Assembly: GCA_900315245.1 (NCBI GenBank)
Contig: OMYJ01000004.1
Span: 62,001-126,000 of the forward strand
DNA: 64,000 nucleotides
Direction of reading: 5' to 3'
Source: an uncultured Bacteroidales bacterium
GTDB lineage: Bacteria; Bacteroidota; Bacteroidia; Bacteroidales; WCHB1-69
The notes beneath the pieces are model-generated. The model searched no databases. It saw only the letters and a program-made list of their open reading frames with translations, and was not told the DNA's origin. Shown in pieces: positions 1 to 9,120 of the stretch; the stretch's first letter is position 1; every line of letters starts with the position of its first letter. A program made the translations under genes and the position numbers.

Positions 1-42
1 GGCGAGTGGAAGATGAAGCTGCTGAGGTGGTTTGAGCGGTGA
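1..42 (+). CDS. Possible C-terminal end of a gene cut by the window edge
   Basis: Frame 1 is open from the window edge to a TGA at 40-42 and would encode 13 residues ending WFER. Frame 3 is also open, to a TGA at 33-35, and would give an acidic tail ending EVV. Too little is present to choose between them or to name a product. The following 150 bases lead into the OPT transporter and contain its promoter box. Confidence 0.25.
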   Translation, partial: GEWKMKLLRWFER

Positions 43-87
43 GATGAATTGTTGATATTTCGTTTTTCTCGTTCATTGTATTTTTTT

Positions 88-95
88 TATTTTTG
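88..95 (+). promoter_or_regulatory. Bacteroidota -7 box before the OPT transporter
   Basis: The sequence TATTTTTG matches the TAnnTTTG -7 consensus of Bacteroidota promoters. It lies about 100 bases before the ATG of the transporter gene. A convincing -33 TTTG at normal spacing was not identified. Confidence 0.5.
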
Positions 96-192
96 CAGTT
101 TGTTTTTGGGCGGAAAACAGTGTAAAAAAGAAAAGTTTAATATCGTCTGAAAACAGAATGGTATTGAGGATAAATAATTGAAAATAAGCAAT

Positions 193-2217
193 ATGGAAGA
201 AGAAAAAACTACGATTGCACAAGAGGAAAACGAAATTAAACTTCCCGAAAACGCGTATCGGGAACTCAAGGAGGGCGAAGAGTACAAGCCTATCTTGTTG
301 AGTGACAAAAAGTATCCCGAACTCAATGCTTGGACCATTTTCTGGGGCATCTTGATGGCGGTCATTTTCTCGGCGGCTACGGCCTACTCCGGACTGCGTT
401 TTGGTCAGGTCTTTGAGGCGGCTATCCCTATCGCTATCATCGCCGTGGGTATCTCCACCATCGCCAAAAGGAAGAGCCCGTTGTCGGAAAATGTGCTGAT
501 CCAGTCTATCGGCGCGAGTTCCGGCGTGATTGTGGCGGGTGCCATCTTCACTTTGCCGGCTATATACATCATCAAGGAGACCAACCCGGTGGCGGGTGCG
601 GAAATCCAGGTCAACTTCTTCCAGATTTTTATGTCATCGCTGCTCGGCGGTTTCCTAGGTATCCTTTTTCTGATACCGTTCCGCAAGTACTTTGTTTCCG
701 ACATGCATGGCAAGTACCCCTTCCCTGAAGCAACGGCGACAACGGAAATCATCGTTTCGGGCGCGAAAGGCGGAAACCAGGCCAAACTGCTGTTGATCAG
801 CGGCTTGATTGGTGGTTTGTACGATTTCCTGATGACTACGTTCCATTTCTGGGCCGACACCATCACCACCCGCATGACGGGCTGGGGCGAGCAGTTGGCC
901 ATGAACCATAAGTTCGTGTTCAAGATGAGTGCCGAGTCCATCCTGCTGGGCACTGGTTACCTGATCGGTCTCAAATACGCGGCTGTGATCTGTGCCGGTT
1001 CCGCTCTTTCCTGGTGGGTGCTGACCCCGCTGTTGGGCCATTACGGTATGATCGAAGTCGATGGCGTGGCAACGGCCATGAGCACTCTTGACCCCGATTT
1101 AATCTTCTCTGGTTATGTGCGTTACATCGGTATCGGCGGTATCGCCATGGCCGGTATCCTCGGTGTGATCAAATCTGCCGGGGTCATCAAGAAATCCATC
1201 GGTGTGGCAGTGAAAGCCGGCAAGTCAGCCGGTGAAAAGAGCGAGGTGGTGCGTACGCAACGTGACCTCTCCATGAAAATCATCCTTTTCGGTTTCTTAG
1301 CCGTCATCGTCATGATGGTGCTCTTTTTCTTCCTCGGTGGTATGCAGATGAACCTCAAGCAGGTGCTGATAGCCTTGCTGGTGGTTTTCCTCTTCGCGTT
1401 CCTCTTCACCACAGTCGCGGCCACGGCCATCGCCACGGTCGGTACCAACCCGGTGTCCGGCATGACGATGATGACGCTGATTCTCAGCTCCTTCATCCTC
1501 GCCTCTGTGGGTTTGAGCGGTGCCACGGGCATCATCACCGCATTGGTGGTGGGCGGCATCGTCTGCTCCGCGCTTTCCATGGCTGGCGGTTTCATCACCG
1601 ATTTGAAAGTCGGTTACTGGATAGGCACGTCCCCTTACAAGCAACAGGCTTTCAAGTTTGTGGGCACGTTCGTTTCCGCGCTGACCGTCGGTGCTGTAAT
1701 CATGTTGCTTTCAAAGACTTACGGATATACGGGTGAAAATGCCCTGGTGGCTCCGCAGGCTAACGCTATGGCGGCCATCATCGAGCCTATGATGTACGGT
1801 GGTTCCACCCCGTGGATTCTTTACATCGTGGGTGCGGTGCTTGCCATCCTGTTGGATGTGATCGGCGTTCCCGCATTGGCGTTTGCGCTTGGTATGTTCA
1901 TCCCGTTGCAGCTGAACCTCCCGTTGTTGGTGGGCGGTTTCCTCGCCTGGTTGGTGAAGACCCGCAGCACAGATGAGGCCATCAACAAGAAACGCGCCGA
2001 AAAGGGCACGCTCCTCGCCTCCGGTTTGCTTGCCGGTGGTGCTATCATGGGCGTTCTCAGTGCCATCCTCAAATACGCCGGTGTCGAACCTACCTTCATG
2101 GCCGACTATATCGGTTCCCCGATGTACAATATCCTCGCTATCGTGATGTTCGTGGGACTTTGCTGCTACCTCGTGATTCACGCCACTCGCACGGAAGAAA
2201 AACTCAATAACCAATAA
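193..2217 (+). CDS. OPT family oligopeptide transporter
   Basis: A 674-residue inner-membrane protein with many hydrophobic segments, assigned to the oligopeptide transporter (OPT) superfamily, whose prokaryotic members are thought to take up small peptides or peptide-linked metals. A family-like loop GKYPFPEATATTEI lies near residue 175, and the N-terminus has the LPENAYRELKEGEEY stretch common in Bacteroidota homologues. The ATG at 193 is preferred over an in-frame TTG at 178. The last codons and stop (NNQ-stop) are made of the AATAACC word repeat that forms the downstream spacer. The substrate cannot be read from sequence. It begins a co-directional run with the nucleoside kinase and kdsB. 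Confidence 0.9.
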   Translation: MEEEKTTIAQEENEIKLPENAYRELKEGEEYKPILLSDKKYPELNAWTIFWGILMAVIFSAATAYSGLRFGQVFEAAIPIAIIAVGISTIAKRKSPLSENVLIQSIGASSGVIVAGAIFTLPAIYIIKETNPVAGAEIQVNFFQIFMSSLLGGFLGILFLIPFRKYFVSDMHGKYPFPEATATTEIIVSGAKGGNQAKLLLISGLIGGLYDFLMTTFHFWADTITTRMTGWGEQLAMNHKFVFKMSAESILLGTGYLIGLKYAAVICAGSALSWWVLTPLLGHYGMIEVDGVATAMSTLDPDLIFSGYVRYIGIGGIAMAGILGVIKSAGVIKKSIGVAVKAGKSAGEKSEVVRTQRDLSMKIILFGFLAVIVMMVLFFFLGGMQMNLKQVLIALLVVFLFAFLFTTVAATAIATVGTNPVSGMTMMTLILSSFILASVGLSGATGIITALVVGGIVCSALSMAGGFITDLKVGYWIGTSPYKQQAFKFVGTFVSALTVGAVIMLLSKTYGYTGENALVAPQANAMAAIIEPMMYGGSTPWILYIVGAVLAILLDVIGVPALAFALGMFIPLQLNLPLLVGGFLAWLVKTRSTDEAINKKRAEKGTLLASGLLAGGAIMGVLSAILKYAGVEPTFMADYIGSPMYNILAIVMFVGLCCYLVIHATRTEEKLNNQ

Positions 2218-2233
2218 CCAATAACCCATAACC
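2206..2233 (+). repeat. AATAACC word repeat (exact copy at 46671)
   Basis: Tandem units of AATAACCA and CATAACC span the stop codon of the OPT gene. The same 28-base run recurs exactly at 46671-46698 before ftsK, and an expanded reverse-complement version occupies 7402-7535. Confidence 0.8.
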
Positions 2234-2242
2234 TTTAAAAAA

Positions 2243-2860
2243 ATGCATATAGCTGTCGCCGGAAATATCGGATCCGGAAAAACAACGTTAACAGGAATGC
2301 TGGCCAAGCATTACGGATGGGAAGCCCTCTATGAAAGTGTAGAGGACAATCCCTATCTCGCCAGCTTTTATCAGGATATGCAACGCTGGTCGTTCAATAT
2401 CCAGATCTATTTTTTGAACAGTCGCTTCCGCCAGGTACTTGACATCCGTCAGCGAAAGAAAGACGTGATCCAGGACAGAACCATCTACGAGGATGCGTAT
2501 ATTTTCGCACCCAACCTGCATCGGATGGAACTGATGGCCTCGCGCGATTTCGAGAACTACGCCTCGCTGTTTGAGCTGATGAAGAAGTTCCTCCAACCGC
2601 CTGATTTGCTCATTTACCTCAAAGCGGATGTGGAAACGTTGATTTCACAGATTCTGAAACGCGGTCGTGCCTACGAAGGGGACATCAGCTTGTCCTATCT
2701 TGAGAATCTTAACAAGCTGTATGACAACTGGATAGATGGATACAAAGAGGGTAAGCTTCTGGTTGTTGATGTCAACAAGTTGAAATTCGCGGAACGACCT
2801 GAAGATTTCGGGGTGATTATAGAGAAGATAGATACCGAATTGTACGGCCTGTTCAAATGA
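2243..2860 (+). CDS. Deoxynucleoside kinase (deoxyadenosine/deoxyguanosine kinase family)
   Basis: A 205-residue cytosolic kinase that phosphorylates deoxynucleosides with ATP or another NTP in nucleotide salvage. The N-terminal P-loop GNIGSGKTTL (residues 8-17) and the following E-x-x-x-DNPYL stretch are hallmarks of the dNK family; a DRT-like motif (QDRTIYEDAYIF) lies near residue 77 and an arginine-rich lid near residue 140 (KRGRAYE). Length is typical. The ATG lies 25 bases after the OPT stop. Its stop overlaps the kdsB start (ATGA), so the two are probably translationally coupled. The exact nucleoside preference cannot be read from sequence. Confidence 0.9.
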   Translation: MHIAVAGNIGSGKTTLTGMLAKHYGWEALYESVEDNPYLASFYQDMQRWSFNIQIYFLNSRFRQVLDIRQRKKDVIQDRTIYEDAYIFAPNLHRMELMASRDFENYASLFELMKKFLQPPDLLIYLKADVETLISQILKRGRAYEGDISLSYLENLNKLYDNWIDGYKEGKLLVVDVNKLKFAERPEDFGVIIEKIDTELYGLFK

Positions 2861-3591
2861 GGGATTTCAACGTTTTCGGCATCATCCCCGCCCGTTACGC
2901 ATCCTCCCGTTTCCCAGGCAAGCCGTTGGCTGAAATTCAGGGGAAACCGATGATCCAGTGGGTGTATGAGCGAGTGCAATCATCTGAGGTACACGACCTT
3001 GCCGTGGCCACGGATGATGAGCGCATTGCGGACTGTGTGTGCGGCTTCGGTGGCAAGGTGGTGATGACCTCCCCAGACCATGCCTCCGGCACCGACCGTT
3101 GCGGTGAGGCGGCAAAGTCAATGTGTCCAACGGATAACGATGTTGTTATCAACATTCAGGGCGACGAACCGCTGATTTCCCCGAAGGAGATTCACCTGCT
3201 CGCCAGCGCCTTTGAGGATCGGAATGTGCAAATCGCCACCTTGGTTAACCCGTTTCAAGACAGGAAAATTCTTGAAAACCCCAATGTAGTGAAGGTGGTC
3301 AAGGCAAAGAATGGCAATGTGTTGTATTTCAGCAGATTGCCGATCCCGTACTTGCGCGAGAACGCCACTCTTCCCAAGAACTACTATCGGCACATCGGCA
3401 TTTACGCCTACCGCTATGGCGTATTGAAAAAGATAGTACAGCTTCCGACTTCGGAATTGGAAAACAGCGAAAAACTCGAGCAGCTCCGTTGGCTTGAAAA
3501 CGGCTACACCATCCGGGCGTTGGAATGTGACTATCAGGGCATCGGTGTTGATACGCCGGAAGACCTGAAGAATGTAGAATTAAGAATGTAG
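2857..3591 (+). CDS. kdsB: 3-deoxy-manno-octulosonate cytidylyltransferase
   Basis: CMP-Kdo synthetase, 244 residues, which activates Kdo with CTP for attachment to lipid A in the cytosol. The N-terminal nucleotide-binding stretch IIPARYASSRFPGKPLA, the QGDEP motif near residue 102 and the C-terminal GIGVDTPEDL are characteristic. The start overlaps the kinase stop by four bases. The final residues (NVELRM-stop) are encoded by an AGAATGTAGAATTAAGAATG word repeat identical in style to the intergenic repeats elsewhere in the window, so the C-terminus appears to have been rewritten by repeat sequence. Confidence 0.95.
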   Translation: MRDFNVFGIIPARYASSRFPGKPLAEIQGKPMIQWVYERVQSSEVHDLAVATDDERIADCVCGFGGKVVMTSPDHASGTDRCGEAAKSMCPTDNDVVINIQGDEPLISPKEIHLLASAFEDRNVQIATLVNPFQDRKILENPNVVKVVKAKNGNVLYFSRLPIPYLRENATLPKNYYRHIGIYAYRYGVLKKIVQLPTSELENSEKLEQLRWLENGYTIRALECDYQGIGVDTPEDLKNVELRM

Positions 3592-3603
3592 AATAAGAAT
3601 AAG

Positions 3604-4914
3604 ATGATAGACTTTTTACTGAAAACCTTATTACAAGACCAATATGTGTTTGTTGAACGATTGGGAGCGTTTCGGATACAGCTAAGACATGCTGCTGTTG
3701 AGAAGAATGTCATTCGTCCGCCATATAATGAGGTTGTCTTTTCGCAAAATGACAGTGAGGAGAACAATTTCGCGCTCGCCAACCAGATCAGTCGCGAAAA
3801 GAAATGCCTTTTTACAGAAGCCAACGAGCAGATTATGAAGTGGGTGGACGAGCTCTTGGCCGCACTCCAACACAACAAGTCAGTGACGTATGAGGATTTC
3901 GGTACGTTTATGTTGGACAAAAAAGGTAATATTACCTTCGAGAGCGCTATCATCCCGCAGCTGAACAGCCCGTTTGAGGGGATGGAACCGATTGATATCA
4001 AGAGCGTTGGCATTGTCGCTGCTGAGGACGAAGAACCGATGGCGGTTGTGGAGACCGAGAAGGAACCTGAACCGGAACCCGTTGTGGAATCTGAACCTGT
4101 TGTAGAACCGGAACCTGTTGCCGAACCAGAACCCGTCATGGAACCAGAACCCGTTGCCGAACCTGTAGGGGCGAATAATGATTCGCCCGCAGAAGAACCG
4201 ATGGCGGTTGTGGAGACCGTGGAGGAACCCGAACCGGAACCTGTTGTGGAATCCGAACCCGTTGTGGAACCGGAACCTGTTCCCGAATCTGTAGGGGCGA
4301 ATAATGATTCGCCCGAGGATGAGACAATGAAGGGCGATGAAGATGAAGACGATGATGACGAAGACGATGACGAGAAAAAACACCATAAGCATGCATGGTT
4401 GTGGATTCTGCTGCTGCTGTTGATAGCTTTGGGTGCGCTCGGGTTTGTTTTCAAGGATCGTATCTGGAGTTATTATCAACAATGGAAGGATAAGAAACAA
4501 CCAGTGGAACAAGAAGTCACACAGGAAGAGACGGATGTGGATAATCAGACGGCAACTTTTGATGAAGAACCTGTTGTTGAGGAGGTAGAGGCTGTTGAAG
4601 AGGAAACTCGGGAGGTCGTGGAGGAACCGGCACCGAAACCGGTTGCACCAGCGCCTGTGAAATCTACTTCCGATGGCAAGTACGACTATATCCGTTTCGA
4701 GCAGGGACGCTACTATGTGATTGTGGGCAGCTTCCCCACCGAAAGCGATGTGGAGCGGCATATCCGCAACAAGAAGCTTGGACAGTATTCTCCTACGATT
4801 GTCAAGCAAGATGGCGTAACGAATTTGCGAGTCTGTATCGGTGTGTTTGACACCGAGGCGGCTGCGGAGCAGTTCGCAAAAAGCACTAACCAAAACTACT
4901 GGATACTCAAATAG
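3604..4914 (+). CDS. HU-like / SPOR domain membrane protein
   Basis: A 436-residue protein. Residues 1 to about 130 resemble the tandem HU-like (HU-CCDC81) module found at the N-terminus of many Bacteroidota SPOR proteins. A Glu/Pro-rich stretch follows (about 145-240) with repeated VVEPEPV units, then an acidic run, one membrane helix at about residues 264-284, a second acidic linker, and a C-terminal SPOR domain (about 358-436, [18 protein letters not shown]). SPOR domains bind denuded peptidoglycan at division sites, so the predicted topology is cytosolic HU-like domain, one helix, periplasmic SPOR. Two copies of a palindromic element lie in frame in the Pro/Glu region (VGANNDSP twice). 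Confidence 0.8.
   Translation: MIDFLLKTLLQDQYVFVERLGAFRIQLRHAAVEKNVIRPPYNEVVFSQNDSEENNFALANQISREKKCLFTEANEQIMKWVDELLAALQHNKSVTYEDFGTFMLDKKGNITFESAIIPQLNSPFEGMEPIDIKSVGIVAAEDEEPMAVVETEKEPEPEPVVESEPVVEPEPVAEPEPVMEPEPVAEPVGANNDSPAEEPMAVVETVEEPEPEPVVESEPVVEPEPVPESVGANNDSPEDETMKGDEDEDDDDEDDDEKKHHKHAWLWILLLLLIALGALGFVFKDRIWSYYQQWKDKKQPVEQEVTQEETDVDNQTATFDEEPVVEEVEAVEEETREVVEEPAPKPVAPAPVKSTSDGKYDYIRFEQGRYYVIVGSFPTESDVERHIRNKKLGQYSPTIVKQDGVTNLRVCIGVFDTEAAAEQFAKSTNQNYWILK
4165..4188 (+). repeat. In-frame palindromic element, copy 1
   Basis: GTAGGGGCGAATAA followed by TGATTCGCCC lies inside the SPOR gene and encodes VGANNDSP. It is a slightly degenerate, right-truncated copy of the intergenic palindrome at 20815-20842. 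Confidence 0.75.
4291..4314 (+). repeat. In-frame palindromic element, copy 2
   Basis: Identical 24-base copy of the element at 4165-4188, in the same frame, at the end of a duplicated EEPMAVVET...VGANNDSP coding unit. It probably arose by duplication of that unit. Confidence 0.75.
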
Positions 4915-4924
4915 CTCAATTCCA

Positions 4925-5650
4925 ATGTTTAACATTAAATCTCATATCCCCAACACACTGACCTGTCTGAATTTGGTCTGTGGATGTTTTTCAATCCTGT
5001 CTGCGCTGAACAGCAATTTGACGTTGGCTGCTGTGTGGATTGTGATTGCTGCCATCTTTGACTTTTGCGACGGTTTAAGTGCCCGCTTGCTGAAGGTGAC
5101 CTCTGCTATCGGAAAAGAACTGGATTCTCTTTCGGATGTGGTCTCCTTTGGGGTGGCCCCCACAATGATTGTCTATAAGTGGCTGAAGATCTGTTATCTG
5201 GAGATGCTTCCGTCTGTCCAGACCACATTCACGTCGTGCTTGGTATATGCTGTTTTTCTGGTGCCGGCTCTTTCAGCGGTGCGTCTGGCGCGTTTCAATC
5301 TCGACACGAAGCAGACGGTGAACTTCATCGGAATGCCCACTCCGGCAAACGCCTTGTTTCTGGGTTTCATCCCAGCGGCGGCCGAATATGTCTCAATATT
5401 GAACAACTATTGGGTAGTGCTGTTTTTCACCCTCTTCTTCGCATTTCTTTTGGTCAGCCCCATCAACATGATTTCGCTGAAGTTCAAGGATTTCAAGTTT
5501 ACGCCTATGAATATCGCACGCTATGTGATATTGCTGGTGGGCATAGTCCTGTTCTTGGTCTTTAAATTGGGCGCATTCCCTCTGATTATTTTCGGATACC
5601 TGTTGGTTTCCATTTTTTATCACACCTTGACGAATTTGGATGTAATATGA
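4925..5650 (+). CDS. pssA: CDP-diacylglycerol--serine O-phosphatidyltransferase
   Basis: Integral membrane enzyme, 241 residues, making phosphatidylserine (precursor of phosphatidylethanolamine) from CDP-diacylglycerol and serine. The CDP-alcohol phosphotransferase motif D-x2-DG-x2-AR-x8-G-x3-D-x3-D is complete: DFCDGLSARLL, then G-x3-D-x3-D in GKELDSLSD. Multiple hydrophobic helices follow. The frame is open upstream to 4841, inside the SPOR gene, but the ATG at 4925 gives the normal N-terminus MFNIKSHIPNTLTCLN. It starts 10 bases after the SPOR gene stop and overlaps the next gene by four bases. Confidence 0.92.
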   Translation: MFNIKSHIPNTLTCLNLVCGCFSILSALNSNLTLAAVWIVIAAIFDFCDGLSARLLKVTSAIGKELDSLSDVVSFGVAPTMIVYKWLKICYLEMLPSVQTTFTSCLVYAVFLVPALSAVRLARFNLDTKQTVNFIGMPTPANALFLGFIPAAAEYVSILNNYWVVLFFTLFFAFLLVSPINMISLKFKDFKFTPMNIARYVILLVGIVLFLVFKLGAFPLIIFGYLLVSIFYHTLTNLDVI

Positions 5651-6234
5651 AATATAAGTCATTAGCGTTGTATTGTGGTTCTTCCACAGGGAAAAATCCC
5701 GCGTATGCGCAGGAAGCGGTGCGTTTTGGCAAAATGTGCGCATTGAAGTCGTTGACTCTTTATTACGGTGGCGGTTCCATCGGACTGATGGGTGCCGCAG
5801 CCAAAGCTTCCTTAGAGCATGGTGGTAAAGTGATCGGCGTTGCTCCCGATTTTTTCACGAAAGGAGAGGTCCTGGCCACCGATCTCACCGAGATGATAAT
5901 GGTGAAAACGATGAGCGAGCGCAAGCAGCTGCTCGAAGAAAGGGCCGATGCCTTCGTGGTCTTCCCTGGCGGTTACGGCACGATGGACGAACTCTTTGAG
6001 ATGGTTACAGATGCCCAGCTGGGAATGCATTTCAAACCCATTGCCATTTATAACTACTTGGGATTCTATGACTTGTTGATTCAACAATTGGACAAGTTTC
6101 TGGAAGAGGGCTTTCTGCGTCCCTTCCACCGCGATTTGCTGATTCATGCGGAAAATTTGGATGAGCTGTTCTACCGTCTTGACACCTACGAGAATACCAA
6201 CGACCATACGTGGTTGGAAAAAATCAAACATTAA
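5647..6234 (+). CDS. LOG family protein (nucleoside 5'-monophosphate phosphoribohydrolase type)
   Basis: A 195-residue cytosolic Rossmann-fold protein of the LOG family, often mis-annotated as lysine decarboxylase. Members with this motif cleave ribose 5-phosphate from nucleoside monophosphates such as cytokinin ribotides or AMP. The diagnostic PGGxGTxxE motif is intact (PGGYGTMDE, residues 107-115), with an upstream YYGGGSIGLMGAAA phosphate-binding stretch (39-52). The ATG overlaps the pssA stop (ATGA), indicating coupling. The physiological substrate in this organism is unknown. Confidence 0.88.
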   Translation: MKYKSLALYCGSSTGKNPAYAQEAVRFGKMCALKSLTLYYGGGSIGLMGAAAKASLEHGGKVIGVAPDFFTKGEVLATDLTEMIMVKTMSERKQLLEERADAFVVFPGGYGTMDELFEMVTDAQLGMHFKPIAIYNYLGFYDLLIQQLDKFLEEGFLRPFHRDLLIHAENLDELFYRLDTYENTNDHTWLEKIKH

Positions 6235-6246
6235 AATTCCGGTGAT

Positions 6247-7401
6247 ATGCAATTCAAGGATGTCTTGGCAGACAAAGCCCTGAAACAGAAACTTATAGAC
6301 CTCGCACGTGCGGGTCGTGCAGCTCATGCGCAGTTCTTCCTTGCACAGCCGGGCAGCCATGCGCTGGCTCTGGCAGTGGCCTACGGTCAGTATCTTTGTT
6401 GCGAACACCCTACGGAAACGGATTCCTGTGGCGAGTGCCCATCCTGCAAACAGTATGCAAAACTGTCACACCCCGACCTCCATCTCTATTTTCCAAATTG
6501 TACGACTAAATCGGTGAAAAAGGATCCCGACTCCGCTCAATTGGCCTCCGAATTTAAGGATTTTGTCCTCAGAAATGATTTTCATGTGGAAATACATGAT
6601 TGGCTGTCTGAATTGGAGGGAGAGAACAAGCAAGCGTCGATCAATACCCGCGACTGTTCGGATATTCTGCGTCATAACAGCATGCGCTCCTATCAGGATG
6701 GCTATAAGGTGTATATTTTGTGGTGTGTGGACCGTCTGTATCACGCTGCGGCTCCGAAATTGTTGAAAACGCTGGAGGAACCGGAGAGCAAATCGGTCTT
6801 CATCCTGATTTCGGAGGAACCCGACAAGATTCTGAATACGATTTTGTCTCGGACACAATTGGTGAAAATTCCTCGTCTGGCAGATGCGGATATTGCGGAG
6901 AAGCTCCATCAAACTTATCCTGAACTATCCCAAGAGGATGCTTCGGACATCGCATTGCTGGCTGATGGCGACTATAACAAGGCAATGAGGATTGTAACGG
7001 ATAACGAGGGACAGAATCTCTTGCTGCGGCAGCTTGAGGTCTTTTTTGACAGTATGATTGCTTTTGCGCAGAAAAAAAATCTTGCAGTTGTACAGTATGA
7101 TCAGGTGCAAGTCGTTATCGATGAGGTTGTCAAGCAGGGACGCGAATATCAGAAACAGTTCTTGCTGTTAGTCCTACGCATGTTGAGAAACATACTGATG
7201 CAGAATTCCAGTAATTTGGGATTACTGAAGGTGACTCATCAAGAGCAATCCGCAATTGCCAAGTATCAAGGCGCGTTGAATCTGAAACAGATTTCTTCTA
7301 TGACAGAGTTGTGCAACACAGCAATCTATCATATCACCAGAAACGGTAATTCGTCACTCATTCTCACTGATTTGTATTTCCAGTTGGCGAAGTGCTTATA
7401 A
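6247..7401 (+). CDS. holB: DNA polymerase III subunit delta prime
   Basis: A 384-residue clamp-loader subunit of the AAA+ type. The N-terminus follows the delta-prime pattern (FKDVLADKALKQKLIDLARAGRAAHAQFF). The Walker A site is degenerate (QPGSHALALA), as expected for a non-hydrolysing delta prime. A zinc module with cysteines 52, 61, 64 and 67 follows, and a sensor-like KTLEEPESKSVFILISEEP segment lies near residue 175. It begins 12 bases after the LOG gene. Its stop is immediately followed by a long GGTTATTGAT word repeat. A gamma/tau-like protein is less likely because no functional P-loop is present. Confidence 0.88.
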   Translation: MQFKDVLADKALKQKLIDLARAGRAAHAQFFLAQPGSHALALAVAYGQYLCCEHPTETDSCGECPSCKQYAKLSHPDLHLYFPNCTTKSVKKDPDSAQLASEFKDFVLRNDFHVEIHDWLSELEGENKQASINTRDCSDILRHNSMRSYQDGYKVYILWCVDRLYHAAAPKLLKTLEEPESKSVFILISEEPDKILNTILSRTQLVKIPRLADADIAEKLHQTYPELSQEDASDIALLADGDYNKAMRIVTDNEGQNLLLRQLEVFFDSMIAFAQKKNLAVVQYDQVQVVIDEVVKQGREYQKQFLLLVLRMLRNILMQNSSNLGLLKVTHQEQSAIAKYQGALNLKQISSMTELCNTAIYHITRNGNSSLILTDLYFQLAKCL

Positions 7402-7535
7402 TGGTTATGGGTTATAGGTTATTGGTTATTGATGGTTATTGATGGTTGTTGGTTATTGATGGTTGTTGGTTATTGATGGTTGTTGGTTATTGATGGTTAT
7501 TGATGGTTATGGGTTATTGATGGTTATGGGTTAGT
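7402..7535 (+). repeat. Expanded GGTTATTGAT word repeat
   Basis: About 134 bases of degenerate tandem GGTTATTGAT and GGTTGTTGGTTATT words directly after the holB stop. Read on the minus strand it is the AATAACC family seen at 2206 and 46671. No gene lies in it. Confidence 0.85.
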
Positions 7536-7615
7536 GGGGATGATAGGTTAAAGTCAGTTGTTGTACAATATTGGCACTGTTTTTGCGTTATGGCGACTGT
7601 AAAAAATTATGGAAT

Positions 7616-9007
7616 ATGAGAAGTAATATCCTGTTGTTTTTGTCGCTGTTATTATTTGGTACATTATATAAAACAAATGCCCAAGATGAATCCGTGTGTG
7701 TTGCTAAAGCACCAGCGGAAGTTGTTGTGAATCAGCAGTTTCAATATACTGTGACTACGAACGAGAAGGGAACTGTGTTGGACACGGATTTCGGGAAATT
7801 AGAGTTTGTGGGTGGGCCAAGTATGGGCTCGAGTACCTCCATCTCGATTGCGAACGGTCATACGGAACAGACTACGCAATACACATACACGTATGTCTTG
7901 GTGGGCAAGCGAGAGGGCACGTTCACTATCCCCGGTGTTTCCATTTCGGTGGATGGCAAAGTGTTGCGCAGCAATCCCGTGGAAGTGCGGGTGGTGAAGG
8001 CTGGCAAACAATCGCAGCAAGAGGAACAAGGCGGCTTTTCCGATTTCTTCCATTTTGAGTGGCCGGATATCAATATCTTCGGTGGCGACTCGCGTTCACA
8101 ACAGCCGAAATCAAAATCGGAAAGTGTTGAATATAAGGACGAAATCAAAAAGGACGATATCTTTGTGAAGGCTGAAATCGCTCAAGCGGAGGCTTGGCAG
8201 GGTGAGGCAGTAGTGGTGACCCATAAACTGTATATAAAGCAAGATATCCGGGGCTATGACATTGCACGCGCCAACTATGCCGCCACCGATGCACTGTGGC
8301 TTGACCGGCTCGATCTGAACTATAGCGACGAATCCACGGAAACCATCAAAGGGGTGAGCTACCATGTTTATACTATCATGCAGACGGCTGCCTATCCGCT
8401 AAAAACCGGCAAAGTGACCATCCCGAAATTGGATCTCATTGTCCGCATCGGTGTGCCTGCCGTTGTGAAGAATCCCTTCTGGGGTAACATGACCACCACC
8501 CGTGCCAAAGATTTTAGACTTACCTCCAACGAACTGTCAATCAAGGTGAAACCACTTCCGGGAGCTCGCAACGATGGCAAAACGGAAACGGTCGGACATT
8601 TTGACCTTTCGGCCTCCATCAGCAAAACAGAAGTGAATGCCAACCAGTCTGTCACTTTGACAGTCACCGTTTCGGGAAATGGCAATCTCCATCACATAGA
8701 GGCGCAGGATTTGAACATCGATTTCCCGTCGGATTGCGATATCACCTATCCTAAAGTGTCGCAACGCATTAGTGCAAAGGGCAATTTGGTCAGCGGTTCA
8801 AAGACTTTCAAATTCACCTTGATACCCCGTTCTGAGGGTGAATATTTCATCCCCGGTGCCTCGTTCACCTATTATGACGATGAAACCGGGACCTACAAAA
8901 CCATTACCACGCAGGATTTCCGCCTTGACGTGAAGCCAGGGCGTTCGCTCTTCAACCAAGATGAAGAAAAAACGGATAAACCGAAGGGGAAGGTGTATAA
9001 GATTTAG
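7616..9007 (+). CDS. batD: BatD family protein
   Basis: A 463-residue protein with an N-terminal signal peptide (hydrophobic LLFLSLLLFGT, ending NAQ) and beta-sandwich repeats typical of BatD (oxygen tolerance/aerotolerance family), for example the PGVSISVDGKVLRSNPVEVRV segment and the PGASFTYYDDETGTYKTITT segment near the C-terminus. BatD normally sits with BatA/B/C von Willebrand-type proteins in the Bacteroidota bat operon; none is visible here, so this copy is isolated. An upstream TTG at 7571 is in frame, but the ATG at 7616 starts directly before the signal peptide. No obvious C-terminal membrane anchor is present. The stop codon lies in a TTAGCTTTTAGC word repeat. Confidence 0.85.
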   Translation: MRSNILLFLSLLLFGTLYKTNAQDESVCVAKAPAEVVVNQQFQYTVTTNEKGTVLDTDFGKLEFVGGPSMGSSTSISIANGHTEQTTQYTYTYVLVGKREGTFTIPGVSISVDGKVLRSNPVEVRVVKAGKQSQQEEQGGFSDFFHFEWPDINIFGGDSRSQQPKSKSESVEYKDEIKKDDIFVKAEIAQAEAWQGEAVVVTHKLYIKQDIRGYDIARANYAATDALWLDRLDLNYSDESTETIKGVSYHVYTIMQTAAYPLKTGKVTIPKLDLIVRIGVPAVVKNPFWGNMTTTRAKDFRLTSNELSIKVKPLPGARNDGKTETVGHFDLSASISKTEVNANQSVTLTVTVSGNGNLHHIEAQDLNIDFPSDCDITYPKVSQRISAKGNLVSGSKTFKFTLIPRSEGEYFIPGASFTYYDDETGTYKTITTQDFRLDVKPGRSLFNQDEEKTDKPKGKVYKI

Positions 9008-9065
9008 CTTTTAGCTTTTAGCTTTTAGCTGTTGGCTGTTGGCTTTTGGCTTTTGGCTTTTGGCT
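9005..9065 (+). repeat. TTAGCTTTTAGC / TTGGCTTTTGGC word repeat
   Basis: About 60 bases of tandem TTAGCTT, TTGGCTG and TTGGCTTT words beginning with the TAG stop of batD. Related words occur at 17313-17370 after porX. Confidence 0.8.
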
Positions 9066-9081
9066 GAATGAATCTTTTTTG

Positions 9082-9089
9082 TATTTTTG
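9082..9089 (+). promoter_or_regulatory. -7 box before the Omp28-type lipoprotein gene
   Basis: TATTTTTG matching TAnnTTTG, 31 bases before the ATG at 9121. Confidence 0.55.
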
Positions 9090-9120
9090 CCTTTTCAAAT
9101 TTCAAGAAAAATAGCGTGAA

